47,170 nucleotides of DNA from Streptomyces triticagri (GTDB taxonomy: Bacteria; Actinomycetota; Actinomycetes; Streptomycetales; Streptomycetaceae). The stretch lies in NCBI RefSeq assembly GCF_003429565.1, contig NZ_QUAK01000235.1:1-47170 (forward strand), read 5' to 3'. Positions 16,593 through 24,622 of the stretch are shown in pieces. The notes under the pieces were generated by a model. That model was not told the origin of the DNA and ran no database searches. It saw only the letters and a list, made by a program, of their open reading frames with translations. Numbering within the stretch: position 1 is the first letter of the stretch; every line of letters begins with the position of its first letter. The position numbers and the translations under genes were made by a program.

Positions 16593-18395
16593 TCAGTCCG
16601 CGAGCGGCAGATACACGCGGTGGCCGGCCTCGGCGAACTCCTTGGACTTCCGCAGCATGCCGTCGGCGATCTCCTCGTCCGTGGCCGTGCCGTCGGTGTC
16701 CCGTCCGCCGAACTGCTCGGTGATGCTGTGGCTGATCTTCATCGAGCAGAACTTCGGCCCGCACATCGAGCAGAAGTGGGCCGTCTTGGCCGGCTCCGCG
16801 GGGAGCGTCTCGTCGTGGAACTCCCGTGCGGTGTCCGGGTCCAGGGCCAGATTGAACTGGTCCTCCCAGCGGAACTCGAACCGCGCGTCGGACAGCGCGT
16901 CGTCCCAGTCCTGCGCCCCCGGATGCCCCTTGGCGAGGTCCGCGGCATGGGCTGCGATCTTGTACGTGATGACGCCGGTCTTGACGTCGTCGCGGTTCGG
17001 CAGGCCGAGGTGCTCCTTGGGCGTGACGTAGCAGAGCATCGCGGTGCCCCACCAGCCGATCATCGCCGCGCCGATCCCGGAGGTGATGTGGTCGTAGGCC
17101 GGCGCGATGTCCGTGGTCAGCGGACCGAGGGTGTAGAACGGCGCCTCCTCGCAGATCTCCTGCTGGAGGTCGATGTTCTCCTTGATCTTGTGCATCGGCA
17201 CATGGCCCGGGCCCTCGATCATCGTCTGTACGTCGTGGGCCTTGGCGATCCGGTTGAGCTCGCCGAGCGTCTCCAACTCGGCGAACTGGGCACGGTCGTT
17301 GGCGTCCGCGATCGACCCGGGGCGCAGTCCGTCGCCGAGCGAGTACGTCACGTCGTAGGACGCGAGGATCTCGCAGAGTTCCTCGAAGTGCTCGTAGAGG
17401 AAGCTCTCCTTGTGGTGGGCGAGACACCAGGCGGCCATGATGGAGCCGCCGCGCGAGACGATGCCGGTCTTGCGGTTCGCGGTGAGCGGGACGAACGGAA
17501 GGCGCACGCCGGCGTGCACGGTCATGTAGTCGACGCCCTGCTCGGCCTGCTCGATGACGGTGTCGCGGTAGACCTCCCAGCTCAGCTCCTCGGCGCGCCC
17601 GTCGACCTTCTCCAGGGCCTGGTAGAGCGGCACGGTGCCGATCGGGACCGGGGAGTTGCGCAGCACCCATTCGCGGGTGGTGTGGATGTTGCGGCCCGTG
17701 GAGAGGTCCATCACGGTGTCGGCGCCCCAGCGGGTGGCCCAGGTCATCTTGTCCACCTCCTCCTCGATGGAGGAAGTGACCGCGGAATTGCCGATGTTGG
17801 CGTTCACCTTCACCAGGAACCGCTTGCCGATGATCATCGGCTCGATCTCCGGGTGGTTGACGTTCGCCGGGATGACGGCGCGGCCGGCGGCGACCTCGTC
17901 GCGGACCACGGCGGGGTCCAGGTTCTCCCGGATCCCGATGAACTCCATCTCGGGTGTGATCTCGCCCCTGCGCGCATACGCCAGTTGCGTCACCGGCCGC
18001 CCGCCCCGGCCGCGGCGCGGCTGGCGCGGGCGGCCGGGGAAGACCGCGTCGAGGTTGCCGAGGCCGCCGCGCGGTGAGGTGTGCTTGATCCCGTCGTCCT
18101 CGGGGCGGACGGGACGGCCCGCGTACTCCTCCGTGTCGCCCCGTCCGATGATCCAGTTCGCCCGCAGCGGAGCGAGCCCGCGGCGGACGTCGGTCTCGGC
18201 CGACGGGTCGGTGTACGGCCCCGAAGTGTCGTACAGGGTGACGGCCTTGCCGTTGGTGAGGTGCACCTGGCGGACCGGCACGCGCAGATCGGGGCGCGAG
18301 CCCTCGACGTACGCCTTGTGCCAGCCGATGGACGGTCCGGACTCCGCGCCGCTGTCGCTCGCGGAGGCAGACGTGCTGATGTCCGATGTGGTCAT
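16593..18395 (-). CDS. thiC: Phosphomethylpyrimidine synthase (HMP-P synthase)
   Basis: 600 residues with the standard ThiC layout: an N-terminal ThiC-associated domain (about 20-160) and a radical-SAM (beta-alpha)8 core. The C-terminal iron-sulfur motif CSMCGPKFC has ligands C542, C545 and C550. The enzyme converts aminoimidazole ribotide to HMP-phosphate, the pyrimidine half of thiamine, using S-adenosylmethionine. The ATG start lies only 7 nt after a TPP riboswitch aptamer, and the ribosome-binding GGGAG is part of that aptamer, so translation should fall when thiamine pyrophosphate is high. All key residues are present. Confidence 0.97.
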   Translation of the reverse strand: MTTSDISTSASASDSGAESGPSIGWHKAYVEGSRPDLRVPVRQVHLTNGKAVTLYDTSGPYTDPSAETDVRRGLAPLRANWIIGRGDTEEYAGRPVRPEDDGIKHTSPRGGLGNLDAVFPGRPRQPRRGRGGRPVTQLAYARRGEITPEMEFIGIRENLDPAVVRDEVAAGRAVIPANVNHPEIEPMIIGKRFLVKVNANIGNSAVTSSIEEEVDKMTWATRWGADTVMDLSTGRNIHTTREWVLRNSPVPIGTVPLYQALEKVDGRAEELSWEVYRDTVIEQAEQGVDYMTVHAGVRLPFVPLTANRKTGIVSRGGSIMAAWCLAHHKESFLYEHFEELCEILASYDVTYSLGDGLRPGSIADANDRAQFAELETLGELNRIAKAHDVQTMIEGPGHVPMHKIKENIDLQQEICEEAPFYTLGPLTTDIAPAYDHITSGIGAAMIGWWGTAMLCYVTPKEHLGLPNRDDVKTGVITYKIAAHAADLAKGHPGAQDWDDALSDARFEFRWEDQFNLALDPDTAREFHDETLPAEPAKTAHFCSMCGPKFCSMKISHSITEQFGGRDTDGTATDEEIADGMLRKSKEFAEAGHRVYLPLAD

Positions 18396-18402
18396 GAGAC
18401 CT

Positions 18403-18528
18403 ACTCCCTACGCCGGCATTACCCGGTAACAGGTTCGGCGGTCGACGCAGCCGTTCTCCGTGTGTGTGAACCGTCTCTGCCGGTCCGCCGTACGGAGGTC
18501 AGCGCCCTCTCAGCCCGGTGCTCCGAGC
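18403..18528 (-). promoter_or_regulatory. TPP riboswitch controlling thiC
   Basis: Read on the minus strand, the THI-box landmarks are in order. The P1 strand GCTC is followed by CTGAGAG (18507-18513), the pyrimidine-sensor side. A variable arm comes next, then ACCTGTTACCGGGTAATGCC with the closing GGCGTAGGGAG at 18403-18434. P1 closes as GCTC/GAGT. The 3' P1 strand includes the GGGAG Shine-Dalgarno 8 nt before thiC ATG, so ligand binding would mask the ribosome site directly. Confidence 0.95.
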
Positions 18529-18552
18529 TCCCGCGTGTACAAATGTGCCCCC

Positions 18553-18558
18553 ACGCTA
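18553..18558 (-). promoter_or_regulatory. Possible -10 of the thiC promoter
   Basis: TAGCGT on the minus strand, 25 bp upstream of the aptamer, would give a leader of about 150 nt. The -35 match is poor, so this is tentative. Confidence 0.25.
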
Positions 18559-18615
18559 GCGTCATCCCGGCCGCGATGAACAGAGGGCCCCCGGCGTTCT
18601 TGCGATGATCGGCAG

Positions 18616-19983
18616 GTGACCACGATGCAGCAGCCACCCGAGCCGCCCGGTCCTCCGCCCACGGACGGCCACGGCCACAGCCACAGCCACGGCCCCGCCG
18701 CGCCGGTGTCCCGGCATCTGCGCCGGGTGATCGCCGCGGTACTGATCCCGTTCGCCGCGGCGGTGGTGGTCGGTCTCGTCGTGCTCTGGCCCGGCGGCAC
18801 TCCCGGCCATGAGCGCAGCGGTGTCGGCTTCGACCGGCAGACCGAGTCGGCCACGGTCGTCCGCGTCGACACCGTCGACTGCAAGGACGTGAACGCCTCC
18901 CAACCGCCGCCGACCGGGGACACCTCGACGCCGGAGGGCTCCACCGCCGAGCAGCGTGCGAAGGGCACCTGCGGCAAGGCGACGATCAAGGTGACCAGCG
19001 GCGAGAACAAGGGCCGCACCTTCGAGGAGGTCGTACAGCCGGACGCCTCACGGAAGTTGAAGCAGGGCCAGGAGGTCGTGGTGGCCTACGCGCCCGACGC
19101 CCCGAAGGAACTGCAGTACTCGGTGACCGATGTGAACCGGCGGCTGCCGCTGGCTCTGCTCGCCGGCATCTTCGCCCTGGCGGTGGTGGTGGTCGGCCGG
19201 CTGCGTGGCGTGATGGCTCTCGTCGCGCTGGTGGTGAGCTTCGCGCTGCTCACCCTGTTCATCCTGCCGGCCATCCTGCAGGGCTCGAATCCGCTGGTGG
19301 TGGCGGTGGTCGGGGCCAGCGCCATCATGCTGATCGCGCTCTACATGTGTCATGGGCTCACCGCGCGGACATCGGTCGCGGTGCTCGGCACGCTGATGTC
19401 GCTGCTGCTGATCGGTGTGCTCGGTTCGGCCTTCATCGGCTGGGCCTCGCTGACCGGCAACACGGACGACAACACCGGGCTGATTCACGGTCTTTACCCC
19501 GATATCGACATGAGCGGTCTGCTGCTCGCGGGCGTCATCATCGGTTCGCTCGGTGTGCTCGACGATGTGACCGTGACGCAGACGTCCGCGGTCTGGGAGC
19601 TGCACGCGGCGGATCCGACGATGAGCCGGCGCAAGCTGTACAGCGCGGGCATCCGGATCGGCCGTGACCACATCGCCTCCGTGGTCAACACCCTGGTGCT
19701 CGCCTATGCCGGTGCGGCGCTGCCGCTGCTGCTGCTCTTCTCCATCGCTCAGCAGGGTGTCGGCACCGTGGCCAACAGCGAGTTGGTCGCGGAGGAGATC
19801 GTCCGCACACTGGTCGGGTCCATCGGCCTGGTCGCCTCGGTGCCGCTCACGACGGCCCTGGCGGCCCTCATGGTGTCCGCCGACCGGCCGGGCGGCGCGC
19901 AGGACTCGGCGGGACGGCCCGGCGCTCAGCCGCCGCCGAGGCGTTCGGGCCGTGGCGGCGGAGGCAGACGCCGCAAGCGCTGA
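18616..19983 (+). CDS. YibE/F-family membrane protein
   Basis: 455 residues. A His-rich cytosolic start (GHGHSHSHG, residues 17-26) precedes a first TM at about 37-57. An extracytoplasmic domain of about 115 residues follows, with two cysteines (near 95 and 119) that could form a disulfide. Seven or so TM helices then cover about 175-430. The region GLYPDIDMSGLLLAGVIIGSLGVLDDVTVTQTSAVWEL is the YibE/F signature with acidic residues inside the membrane. Function of the family is unknown; the His-rich tail hints at metal handling. The start could be GTG 18616 or ATG 18625. It is divergent from thiC. Confidence 0.85.
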   Translation: MTTMQQPPEPPGPPPTDGHGHSHSHGPAAPVSRHLRRVIAAVLIPFAAAVVVGLVVLWPGGTPGHERSGVGFDRQTESATVVRVDTVDCKDVNASQPPPTGDTSTPEGSTAEQRAKGTCGKATIKVTSGENKGRTFEEVVQPDASRKLKQGQEVVVAYAPDAPKELQYSVTDVNRRLPLALLAGIFALAVVVVGRLRGVMALVALVVSFALLTLFILPAILQGSNPLVVAVVGASAIMLIALYMCHGLTARTSVAVLGTLMSLLLIGVLGSAFIGWASLTGNTDDNTGLIHGLYPDIDMSGLLLAGVIIGSLGVLDDVTVTQTSAVWELHAADPTMSRRKLYSAGIRIGRDHIASVVNTLVLAYAGAALPLLLLFSIAQQGVGTVANSELVAEEIVRTLVGSIGLVASVPLTTALAALMVSADRPGGAQDSAGRPGAQPPPRRSGRGGGGRRRKR

Positions 19984-20016
19984 AGCGTTACGGCATGATC
20001 GCGGAGGAGCGGGTCC

Positions 20017-20451
20017 TCAGCCGGCGCTCTGCTCCTCCGCGAGGATGCGTCCGAGCTCGTCGTCCAGATGGCTGTCGAAGTCGGCGAGCGTCGCCTCCTG
20101 CCCGAGCGGGACGATCTTGTCCGTGCGGTCGAGGAACGCGATGAGCGGGGCGATCCCGGCCCGGAACAGCGCCTGGTCGGCGCCGACCTGCAACCGGATG
20201 ACGGCATCGGTGAGTTGGGCGCCGTGCGGGGCGATGTGCACATCGCCCTCGCCGCAGGGGCCGTTGATCCCGTCGACGAGCAGCTCGCGGCTGAAGACCC
20301 AGGTCACGGGCGCGTCCCCGGGCAGGTGGAAGGTCAGCCGCACGGCGTAGGGATCGCACGCCTCGTACCGCAGTTCCACCGGGATGCGGAACGAGAGCTC
20401 CTCGGAGACGAGGAAGCTCATCATCACTTCGGCCTGGACGGACTCTTGCAT
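20017..20451 (-). CDS. ssgA: SsgA, sporulation-specific cell-division activator
   Basis: 144 residues. The sequence MSFLVSEELSFRIPVELRY near residues 11-29, then DPYAVRLTFHLPGDAPVTWVF, FLDRTDKIVPLGQE and the ending LAEEQSAG, are diagnostic of SsgA within the SsgA-like (SALP) family. SALPs are small actinomycete-specific proteins; SsgA works with SsgB to place FtsZ and activates sporulation septation and germ-tube/branch site selection. The ATG at 20451 is preferred over the TTG one codon upstream. It lies directly downstream of ssgR on the same strand (about 100 bp), the conserved Streptomyces arrangement. Confidence 0.95.
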   Translation of the reverse strand: MQESVQAEVMMSFLVSEELSFRIPVELRYEACDPYAVRLTFHLPGDAPVTWVFSRELLVDGINGPCGEGDVHIAPHGAQLTDAVIRLQVGADQALFRAGIAPLIAFLDRTDKIVPLGQEATLADFDSHLDDELGRILAEEQSAG

Positions 20452-20552
20452 CAACTACCCCGTTGCTGTGGCGGTGAGTTGGCCAGGAATCATCTTCCCG
20501 CCCCAACCTGAATCTTGCTCAACGTACCCAGGAGATCACAAGCTGTGAGTTT

Positions 20553-21323
20553 TCAGATGCTGATAGAGAATGCCAGCGAGCCGAGCTTCCGACCGATGCC
20601 GCGCTGCAACTCACGTACGGCGGGCATCAGTCGGTCGGCCTGGTGGAGCGGCATCGAGATGGCCATCGTGGCGGGGGTCGCTCCCATGGTGATCGGCACC
20701 GCGGCGCAGACGGATCCGAGGGCGTACTCCTGAATCTCCACCACCGGCTGCATCGGGCGGGTGCGGGCGAGTCTGTGCAGCAGGGTGCGCTCGTCGGGGA
20801 CCCCGTAGCGGGTCGTGGGGGCGACGGGATAGCGCGCGAGATGGTCGCGCCGATCCGTCTCGTCGAGCTGGGAGAGCAGACACTGGCCGATCGCATGGGC
20901 GTGCGCCGTCTCGCGGAAGTCGGCCCACTCCTCGACGGCCGGATTGCCGGGGGTGTCGGAGATGGCCACCACTTCGACCTCGCCTGCGCGGTACACCGCG
21001 AAGTAGACAGGGACGCCGACGGCGTCGCGCCAGCGGTCCGTCTCGTCGCTGATCGCGCTGCGTCTGGTCTGCCGTGCGCCACTGCTGCTGAGCCGCTCGG
21101 CGGCCTCGCCGAGCACGAACAGACCGTGCTCACGGCGGAGATAGCCCTCGTGGGCGAGGGTGCGCAACAGGTGGTAGGCGGTGGGGAGGGCGAGGCCGGC
21201 TTCGCGCGCGAGCTGCTTGGCGGGGGCGCCGGACTCGTGGGAGCCGACGGCCTCGAGCAGGCGCAGGGCCCGCTGTACTGATCCGATCAGAGTCGGTGCT
21301 GTGGTGCTGACTGGCGTGGCCAA
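20553..21323 (-). CDS. ssgR: SsgR, IclR-family activator of ssgA
   Basis: 256 residues. The N-terminal winged HTH is at about 14-75 (SVQRALRLLEAVGSHESGAPAKQLAREAGLALPTAYHLLRTL). The C-terminal IclR effector domain lies about 90-250, with AIGQCLLSQLDE and the QEYALGSVCAAVPI strand. Position next to ssgA identifies it as SsgR, known in S. coelicolor to be required for ssgA transcription. The apparent start is TTG at 21323 with GGGAG about 7 nt upstream; no ATG or GTG fits the homologous N-terminus better. Ligand unknown. Confidence 0.92.
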   Translation of the reverse strand: MATPVSTTAPTLIGSVQRALRLLEAVGSHESGAPAKQLAREAGLALPTAYHLLRTLAHEGYLRREHGLFVLGEAAERLSSSGARQTRRSAISDETDRWRDAVGVPVYFAVYRAGEVEVVAISDTPGNPAVEEWADFRETAHAHAIGQCLLSQLDETDRRDHLARYPVAPTTRYGVPDERTLLHRLARTRPMQPVVEIQEYALGSVCAAVPITMGATPATMAISMPLHQADRLMPAVRELQRGIGRKLGSLAFSISI

Positions 21324-21511
21324 GGTCCACTCCCGAGGTGCGTGGGGTACCTCGTACGGAACCCGCTCAGGGGTTGGCGGAAGGCCCCGCCACAGGGGCC
21401 GACTCCGCGTTGCCTTCGGACCTTAGCCGCGCCGTGCGTCGGGCGGAGGTTTCATCCGGAACATTCCCCCGGGTGGGGGAACGTCTCTGCACATCTGTCT
21501 GCACCGGCCTT

Positions 21512-21529
21512 CACCACCGTCAGGTGGTG
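21512..21529 (-). terminator. Hairpin spanning the stop codon of the DUF5326 gene
   Basis: CACCACC-GTCA-GGTGGTG: a 7-bp stem with the stop codon in its loop. It is a likely 3' hairpin, modest in strength. Confidence 0.4.
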
Positions 21530-21720
21530 GACATGAACTTCCGTACGACATAGATGAGTCCGGCGACGAGGGCCACGAAGACGAGGACCTTGAACAGCAG
21601 GCCGACCACGACGCTGATGATCCAGCCGATCACCCCGCCGAACACCACGAGGGCGATCACCGGAATCGCGATCCACTTCACCCACCAGGGCAACCCCGCG
21701 AATATCTCCCGCACATCCAT
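21520..21720 (-). CDS. DUF5326 small membrane protein
   Basis: 66 residues, MDVREIFAGLPWWVKWIAIP onward: a short amphipathic start, then two hydrophobic segments (about 15-36 and 38-58) and a basic C-terminus VVRKFMSTT. This matches the DUF5326 family, which is widespread beside ssgA/ssgR in Streptomyces and of unknown function. The ATG at 21720 has GGTGGAGA upstream. An in-frame extension to 21831 exists but its sequence (Gly/Asp/Arg repeats) looks non-coding. Confidence 0.85.
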   Translation of the reverse strand: MDVREIFAGLPWWVKWIAIPVIALVVFGGVIGWIISVVVGLLFKVLVFVALVAGLIYVVRKFMSTT

Positions 21721-21933
21721 CGTCTCCACCTCTTCCTCCGGATCTCTCCGGTCTCCGGCGTCACCGGCATCCCCGGTACCGGTCGCTCCGGTCCGCCGAC
21801 CCTCTGCCCTCGATGCTAGGCGGCCGGGCACGCCCGTGGGGCGCCAGGATCCCCTGTCCTTCCCTGATCCAACCCTGAGAGCAGCCTCAGGGTTCCCGGT
21901 GGCCGGCGCTCGGCGCTGCGCGGGCGAGCGGTC

Positions 21934-22251
21934 TCAGCCCTCCGGGGGCGAGAAGACGACGAGGACGCGCAGATCCTCGCTGATGTGATGGAACTTGTGC
22001 GGCACCTTCGCCGGTACGTACACGACGCTCCCCCGGCCGACCGCGGTCGTCTCGGTACCGACCGTCACGGACGCGTGTCCGCTGACCACGAAGTAGACCT
22101 CGTCCTGTGCGTGCGGCTGCTGCGGGTCCGTCTGCCCGGCGTCGAGTGCGTACAGGCCGACGGACATGTTCCGTTCCTTCAGGAACTGCAGATACGCGCC
22201 GTCGTTCGCCGCGCGCTCCGCCTCGAGCTCGTCCAGTCGAAAAGCCTTCAT
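21934..22251 (-). CDS. Cupin-domain protein
   Basis: 105 residues, single cupin_2 barrel. Motif 1 is AQDEVYFVVSGHASVTVG (about 56-73) and motif 2 is VPAKVPHKFHHI (about 84-95). These supply the His/Glu metal ligands, although the first motif reads HAQDE rather than the full HxHxxxxE. Such proteins bind small ligands or catalyse isomerase/dioxygenase steps; the substrate is unknown. The ATG at 22251 is favoured over upstream starts, whose residues are not conserved-looking. It is divergent from the holin_4-like gene, with 71 bp between. Confidence 0.8.
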   Translation of the reverse strand: MKAFRLDELEAERAANDGAYLQFLKERNMSVGLYALDAGQTDPQQPHAQDEVYFVVSGHASVTVGTETTAVGRGSVVYVPAKVPHKFHHISEDLRVLVVFSPPEG

Positions 22252-22322
22252 GGCCGTGTCCGCCCTCACTCCCCGCCGCACGCCGGTGCCCGGCGCCGAT
22301 CACGTCTGCCACGATCAGACAC

Positions 22323-22703
22323 ATGAAGAATTTCGTAGTCAAGACGATCGCGAACTCGGCGGCGCTCGCCGTGGCCATCTGGCTCCTGGACAAGATCACC
22401 CTGACCGGCAACAGCACCCCGCGCAAGGTGCTCACGCTGATCCTGGTGGCGCTGGTCTTCGGCCTGGTGAACTGGCTCGTCAAGCCGGTGGTGAAGGTGC
22501 TGACCTTCCCCCTGTTCATCCTGACCCTCGGCCTGATCACCCTCGTGGTCAACGCCCTGATGCTGCTGCTCACTTCATGGCTCGCGGACAAGCTGAGCCT
22601 GAGCTTCCATGTGGAGGGCTTCTGGACCGCCGTGCTCGGTGGCCTGATCATCAGCATCGTCTCCTGGGCGATGAACGTGGTCCTGCCCGACGACCGTGAC
22701 TGA
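22323..22703 (+). CDS. Phage_holin_4_2 / YvlD-like membrane protein
   Basis: 126 residues with four predicted TM helices (about 5-22, 33-56, 61-85 and 97-120). It has the signature VNWLVKPVVKVLTFPLFILTLG typical of the YvlD/phage_holin_4_2 family. Despite the name, chromosomal members are not phage lysis genes; in Bacillus YvlD is an envelope-stress membrane protein. No phage genes surround it. The ATG at 22323 starts the conserved MKNFVVK. The ptpA start is only 10 bp downstream, so the two are probably cotranscribed. Confidence 0.85.
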   Translation: MKNFVVKTIANSAALAVAIWLLDKITLTGNSTPRKVLTLILVALVFGLVNWLVKPVVKVLTFPLFILTLGLITLVVNALMLLLTSWLADKLSLSFHVEGFWTAVLGGLIISIVSWAMNVVLPDDRD

Positions 22704-22712
22704 GCGATCCCG

Positions 22713-23270
22713 ATGAATCACCCCGAGAACGCCCCCGAAAGGCAGGGCGAAACCCTCGCCGCTGTCCCCTTCCGTGTGAGTTTCGTCTGCACGGGCAACA
22801 TCTGCCGGTCGCCGATGGCCGAGTCCGTGTTCCGCGCCCGGGTGGCCGAGGCCGGGCTCGAGGACCGTGTCGAGGTGGAGAGTGCCGGAACGGGCGGCTG
22901 GCACGAGGGCGACGGAGCAGATCCCCGGACGGTCGCGGTGCTCGGTGCGCACGGCTACGACGGCCGGCACACCGCACGGCAGTTCGCCGCGGCGGACTTC
23001 ACGCGGCTCGATCTGGTGATCGCCCTGGACTCCGGCCACCTGCGCGCACTGAAACGGCTCGCGCCCGGGCCCGCCGATGCCGCGAAGGTACAGCTGCTGC
23101 GCGGTTACGACCCGTCGGTGGACGGTGACGACACGGCGGAGCCGGACGTCCCCGATCCGTACTACGGCGGACCGGACGGTTTCCAGGAGTGCCTGGACAT
23201 GGTGGAAGCCGCGGTTCCAGGGCTGCTCCGCGCGGTCCGCGCGGCACTGGCGCAGAAGGACGCGGCATGA
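22713..23270 (+). CDS. ptpA: Low-molecular-weight protein-tyrosine phosphatase
   Basis: 185 residues. The active-site P-loop CTGNICR occupies C26-R32, followed by SPMAE; the general-acid DPYYGG loop is near residue 148. This is the complete LMW-PTP signature, with Cys nucleophile and Arg phosphate binder. In Streptomyces PtpA removes phosphate from tyrosyl proteins and over-expression affects pigmented antibiotic output. The first 20 residues are an extra N-terminal extension relative to typical 150-160-residue members; a later start is possible. Its TGA overlaps the ATG of the next gene (ATGA), showing translational coupling. Confidence 0.93.
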   Translation: MNHPENAPERQGETLAAVPFRVSFVCTGNICRSPMAESVFRARVAEAGLEDRVEVESAGTGGWHEGDGADPRTVAVLGAHGYDGRHTARQFAAADFTRLDLVIALDSGHLRALKRLAPGPADAAKVQLLRGYDPSVDGDDTAEPDVPDPYYGGPDGFQECLDMVEAAVPGLLRAVRAALAQKDAA

Positions 23271-24427
23271 CAGAGCACCAGCACCCGGAGCACCCGCCGC
23301 ACGGCGAGGGCACCCGGGCCGTACGGGCCGGCCTGCCGGAGCCCGTGAAGCACGAACCGACGCTGCCCGGGCCGGTGTTCGCGGCCCACTTCCATCTGCC
23401 GGGCGACCCCACCGGCCCTTATACGTACGGCCGCGACGAGAACCCGACCTGGACGCATCTCGAGCGCGCCATCGGTGAGCTCGAGGCGCCCGGGCAGGAT
23501 TCCGGCGGGCCGGTCGAGACCCTGGTCTTCGCCTCGGGCATGGCCGCGATCTCCGCCGTCCTGTTCTCGCAGCTGCGCGCCGGTGACGTGGCTGTGCTCC
23601 CGGACGACGGCTATCAGGCGCTGCCCCTGGTGCGGGAGCAGCTCACCGCGTACGGGATCGAGGTGCGCACCGCGCCCACCGGCGGCGACGCACAGCTGGA
23701 GCTGCTCGACGGCGCCTCGCTGCTGTGGATCGAGACCCCGTCCAACCCGGGCCTCGACGTGTGCGACATCCGCCGGCTCGTGGCCGCGGCGCACGAGAGA
23801 GGCGCCAAGGTGGCGGTGGACAACACCCTCGCCACTCCGCTCGGCCAGCGCCCGCTCGCGCTCGGTGCGGACTTCTCGGTGGCCAGCGGTACGAAGGGGC
23901 TGACCGGGCACGGTGATCTGCTGCTCGGCTATGTGACCGGGGCAGACGCCGAGGCGATGGCGGACGTCCGGCGCTGGCGGAAGATCGTCGGGGCGATCCC
24001 CGGGCCGATGGAGGCCTGGCTCGCGCACCGCTCCCTCGCCACCCTGCAGCTGCGCATCGACCGGCAGAACGCCAACGCGCTCGCCGTGGCGGAGGCCCTG
24101 CGGGCACGGACCGACGTCACGGGTCTGCGGTACCCGGGGCTCGGCGGCGACCCCTCGCACGCCGTCGCCGCACGGCAGATGCGCCGCTTCGGCAGCGTGG
24201 TGTCCTTCACGCTGCCCTCACGGGAGCGGGCCGAGCGGTTTCTGGCCGAGCTCCACCTCGTCGAGGAAGCCACCAGTTTCGGCGGGGTGCGCTCCACCGC
24301 GGAGCGCCGCGGGCGCTGGGGTGGCGACGCCGTACCGGAAGGCTTCATCCGCTTCTCGGCCGGCGCGGAGGATCCGGAGGATCTCATCGCGGATGTGCTG
24401 CGGGCACTTGACGTCCCGGTCGCCTGA
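23267..24427 (+). CDS. Cys/Met-metabolism PLP enzyme (cystathionine gamma-lyase/synthase-like)
   Basis: 386 residues. The trans-sulfuration fold is shown by YTYGRDENPTWTHLE (about 52-66), FASGMAAISAVLF (88-100), IETPSNPGLDVCDI (155-168) and VAVDNTLATPLGQRPLALGADFSVASGTK, with PLP lysine K210. The C-terminal RSTAERRGRWGGDAVPEGFIRFSAGAEDPEDLI completes the family. It probably cleaves or forms cystathionine/homocysteine; lyase and synthase cannot be separated by eye. The start overlaps the ptpA stop by 4 bp, so it is cotranslated with a tyrosine phosphatase. A 12-bp-stem terminator follows. Confidence 0.9.
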   Translation: MTEHQHPEHPPHGEGTRAVRAGLPEPVKHEPTLPGPVFAAHFHLPGDPTGPYTYGRDENPTWTHLERAIGELEAPGQDSGGPVETLVFASGMAAISAVLFSQLRAGDVAVLPDDGYQALPLVREQLTAYGIEVRTAPTGGDAQLELLDGASLLWIETPSNPGLDVCDIRRLVAAAHERGAKVAVDNTLATPLGQRPLALGADFSVASGTKGLTGHGDLLLGYVTGADAEAMADVRRWRKIVGAIPGPMEAWLAHRSLATLQLRIDRQNANALAVAEALRARTDVTGLRYPGLGGDPSHAVAARQMRRFGSVVSFTLPSRERAERFLAELHLVEEATSFGGVRSTAERRGRWGGDAVPEGFIRFSAGAEDPEDLIADVLRALDVPVA

Positions 24428-24450
24428 GACCGGGTCTCCCGGCCTGCTGA

Positions 24451-24485
24451 ACGGCCCGAGCCTCCCCCCTCGTGGCTCGGGCCGT
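24451..24485 (+). terminator. Strong terminator after the trans-sulfuration enzyme
   Basis: ACGGCCCGAGCC and GGCTCGGGCCGT form a perfect 12-bp stem around an 11-nt loop, 24 nt past the stop codon. Confidence 0.75.
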
Positions 24486-24570
24486 CCCGGTTCTGCGCGC
24501 GAAGAACCGCCTGCACAAGGCTAGTTGACTCTCTGTCAGTGTCCAATCACGGTAGCGACAGCGACCTATC

Positions 24571-24594
24571 GACATATTTATAGTTGGGCCTCTG
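24571..24594 (+). promoter_or_regulatory. AT-rich palindrome upstream of the LysR gene
   Basis: CTAT-N9-ATAG lies in a short AT-rich patch 30-50 bp before the LysR start. It fits a T-N11-A LysR box and overlaps a TATAGT -10-like hexamer; autoregulation is inferred. Confidence 0.35.
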
Positions 24595-24622
24595 CGGGGA
24601 CATGGGAGGGGAGGGGCGTCCG

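Noticed and set aside
22323..22703. Prophage holin
   Set aside because: The family name is misleading; no phage genes nearby and the protein is the YvlD-like chromosomal type.
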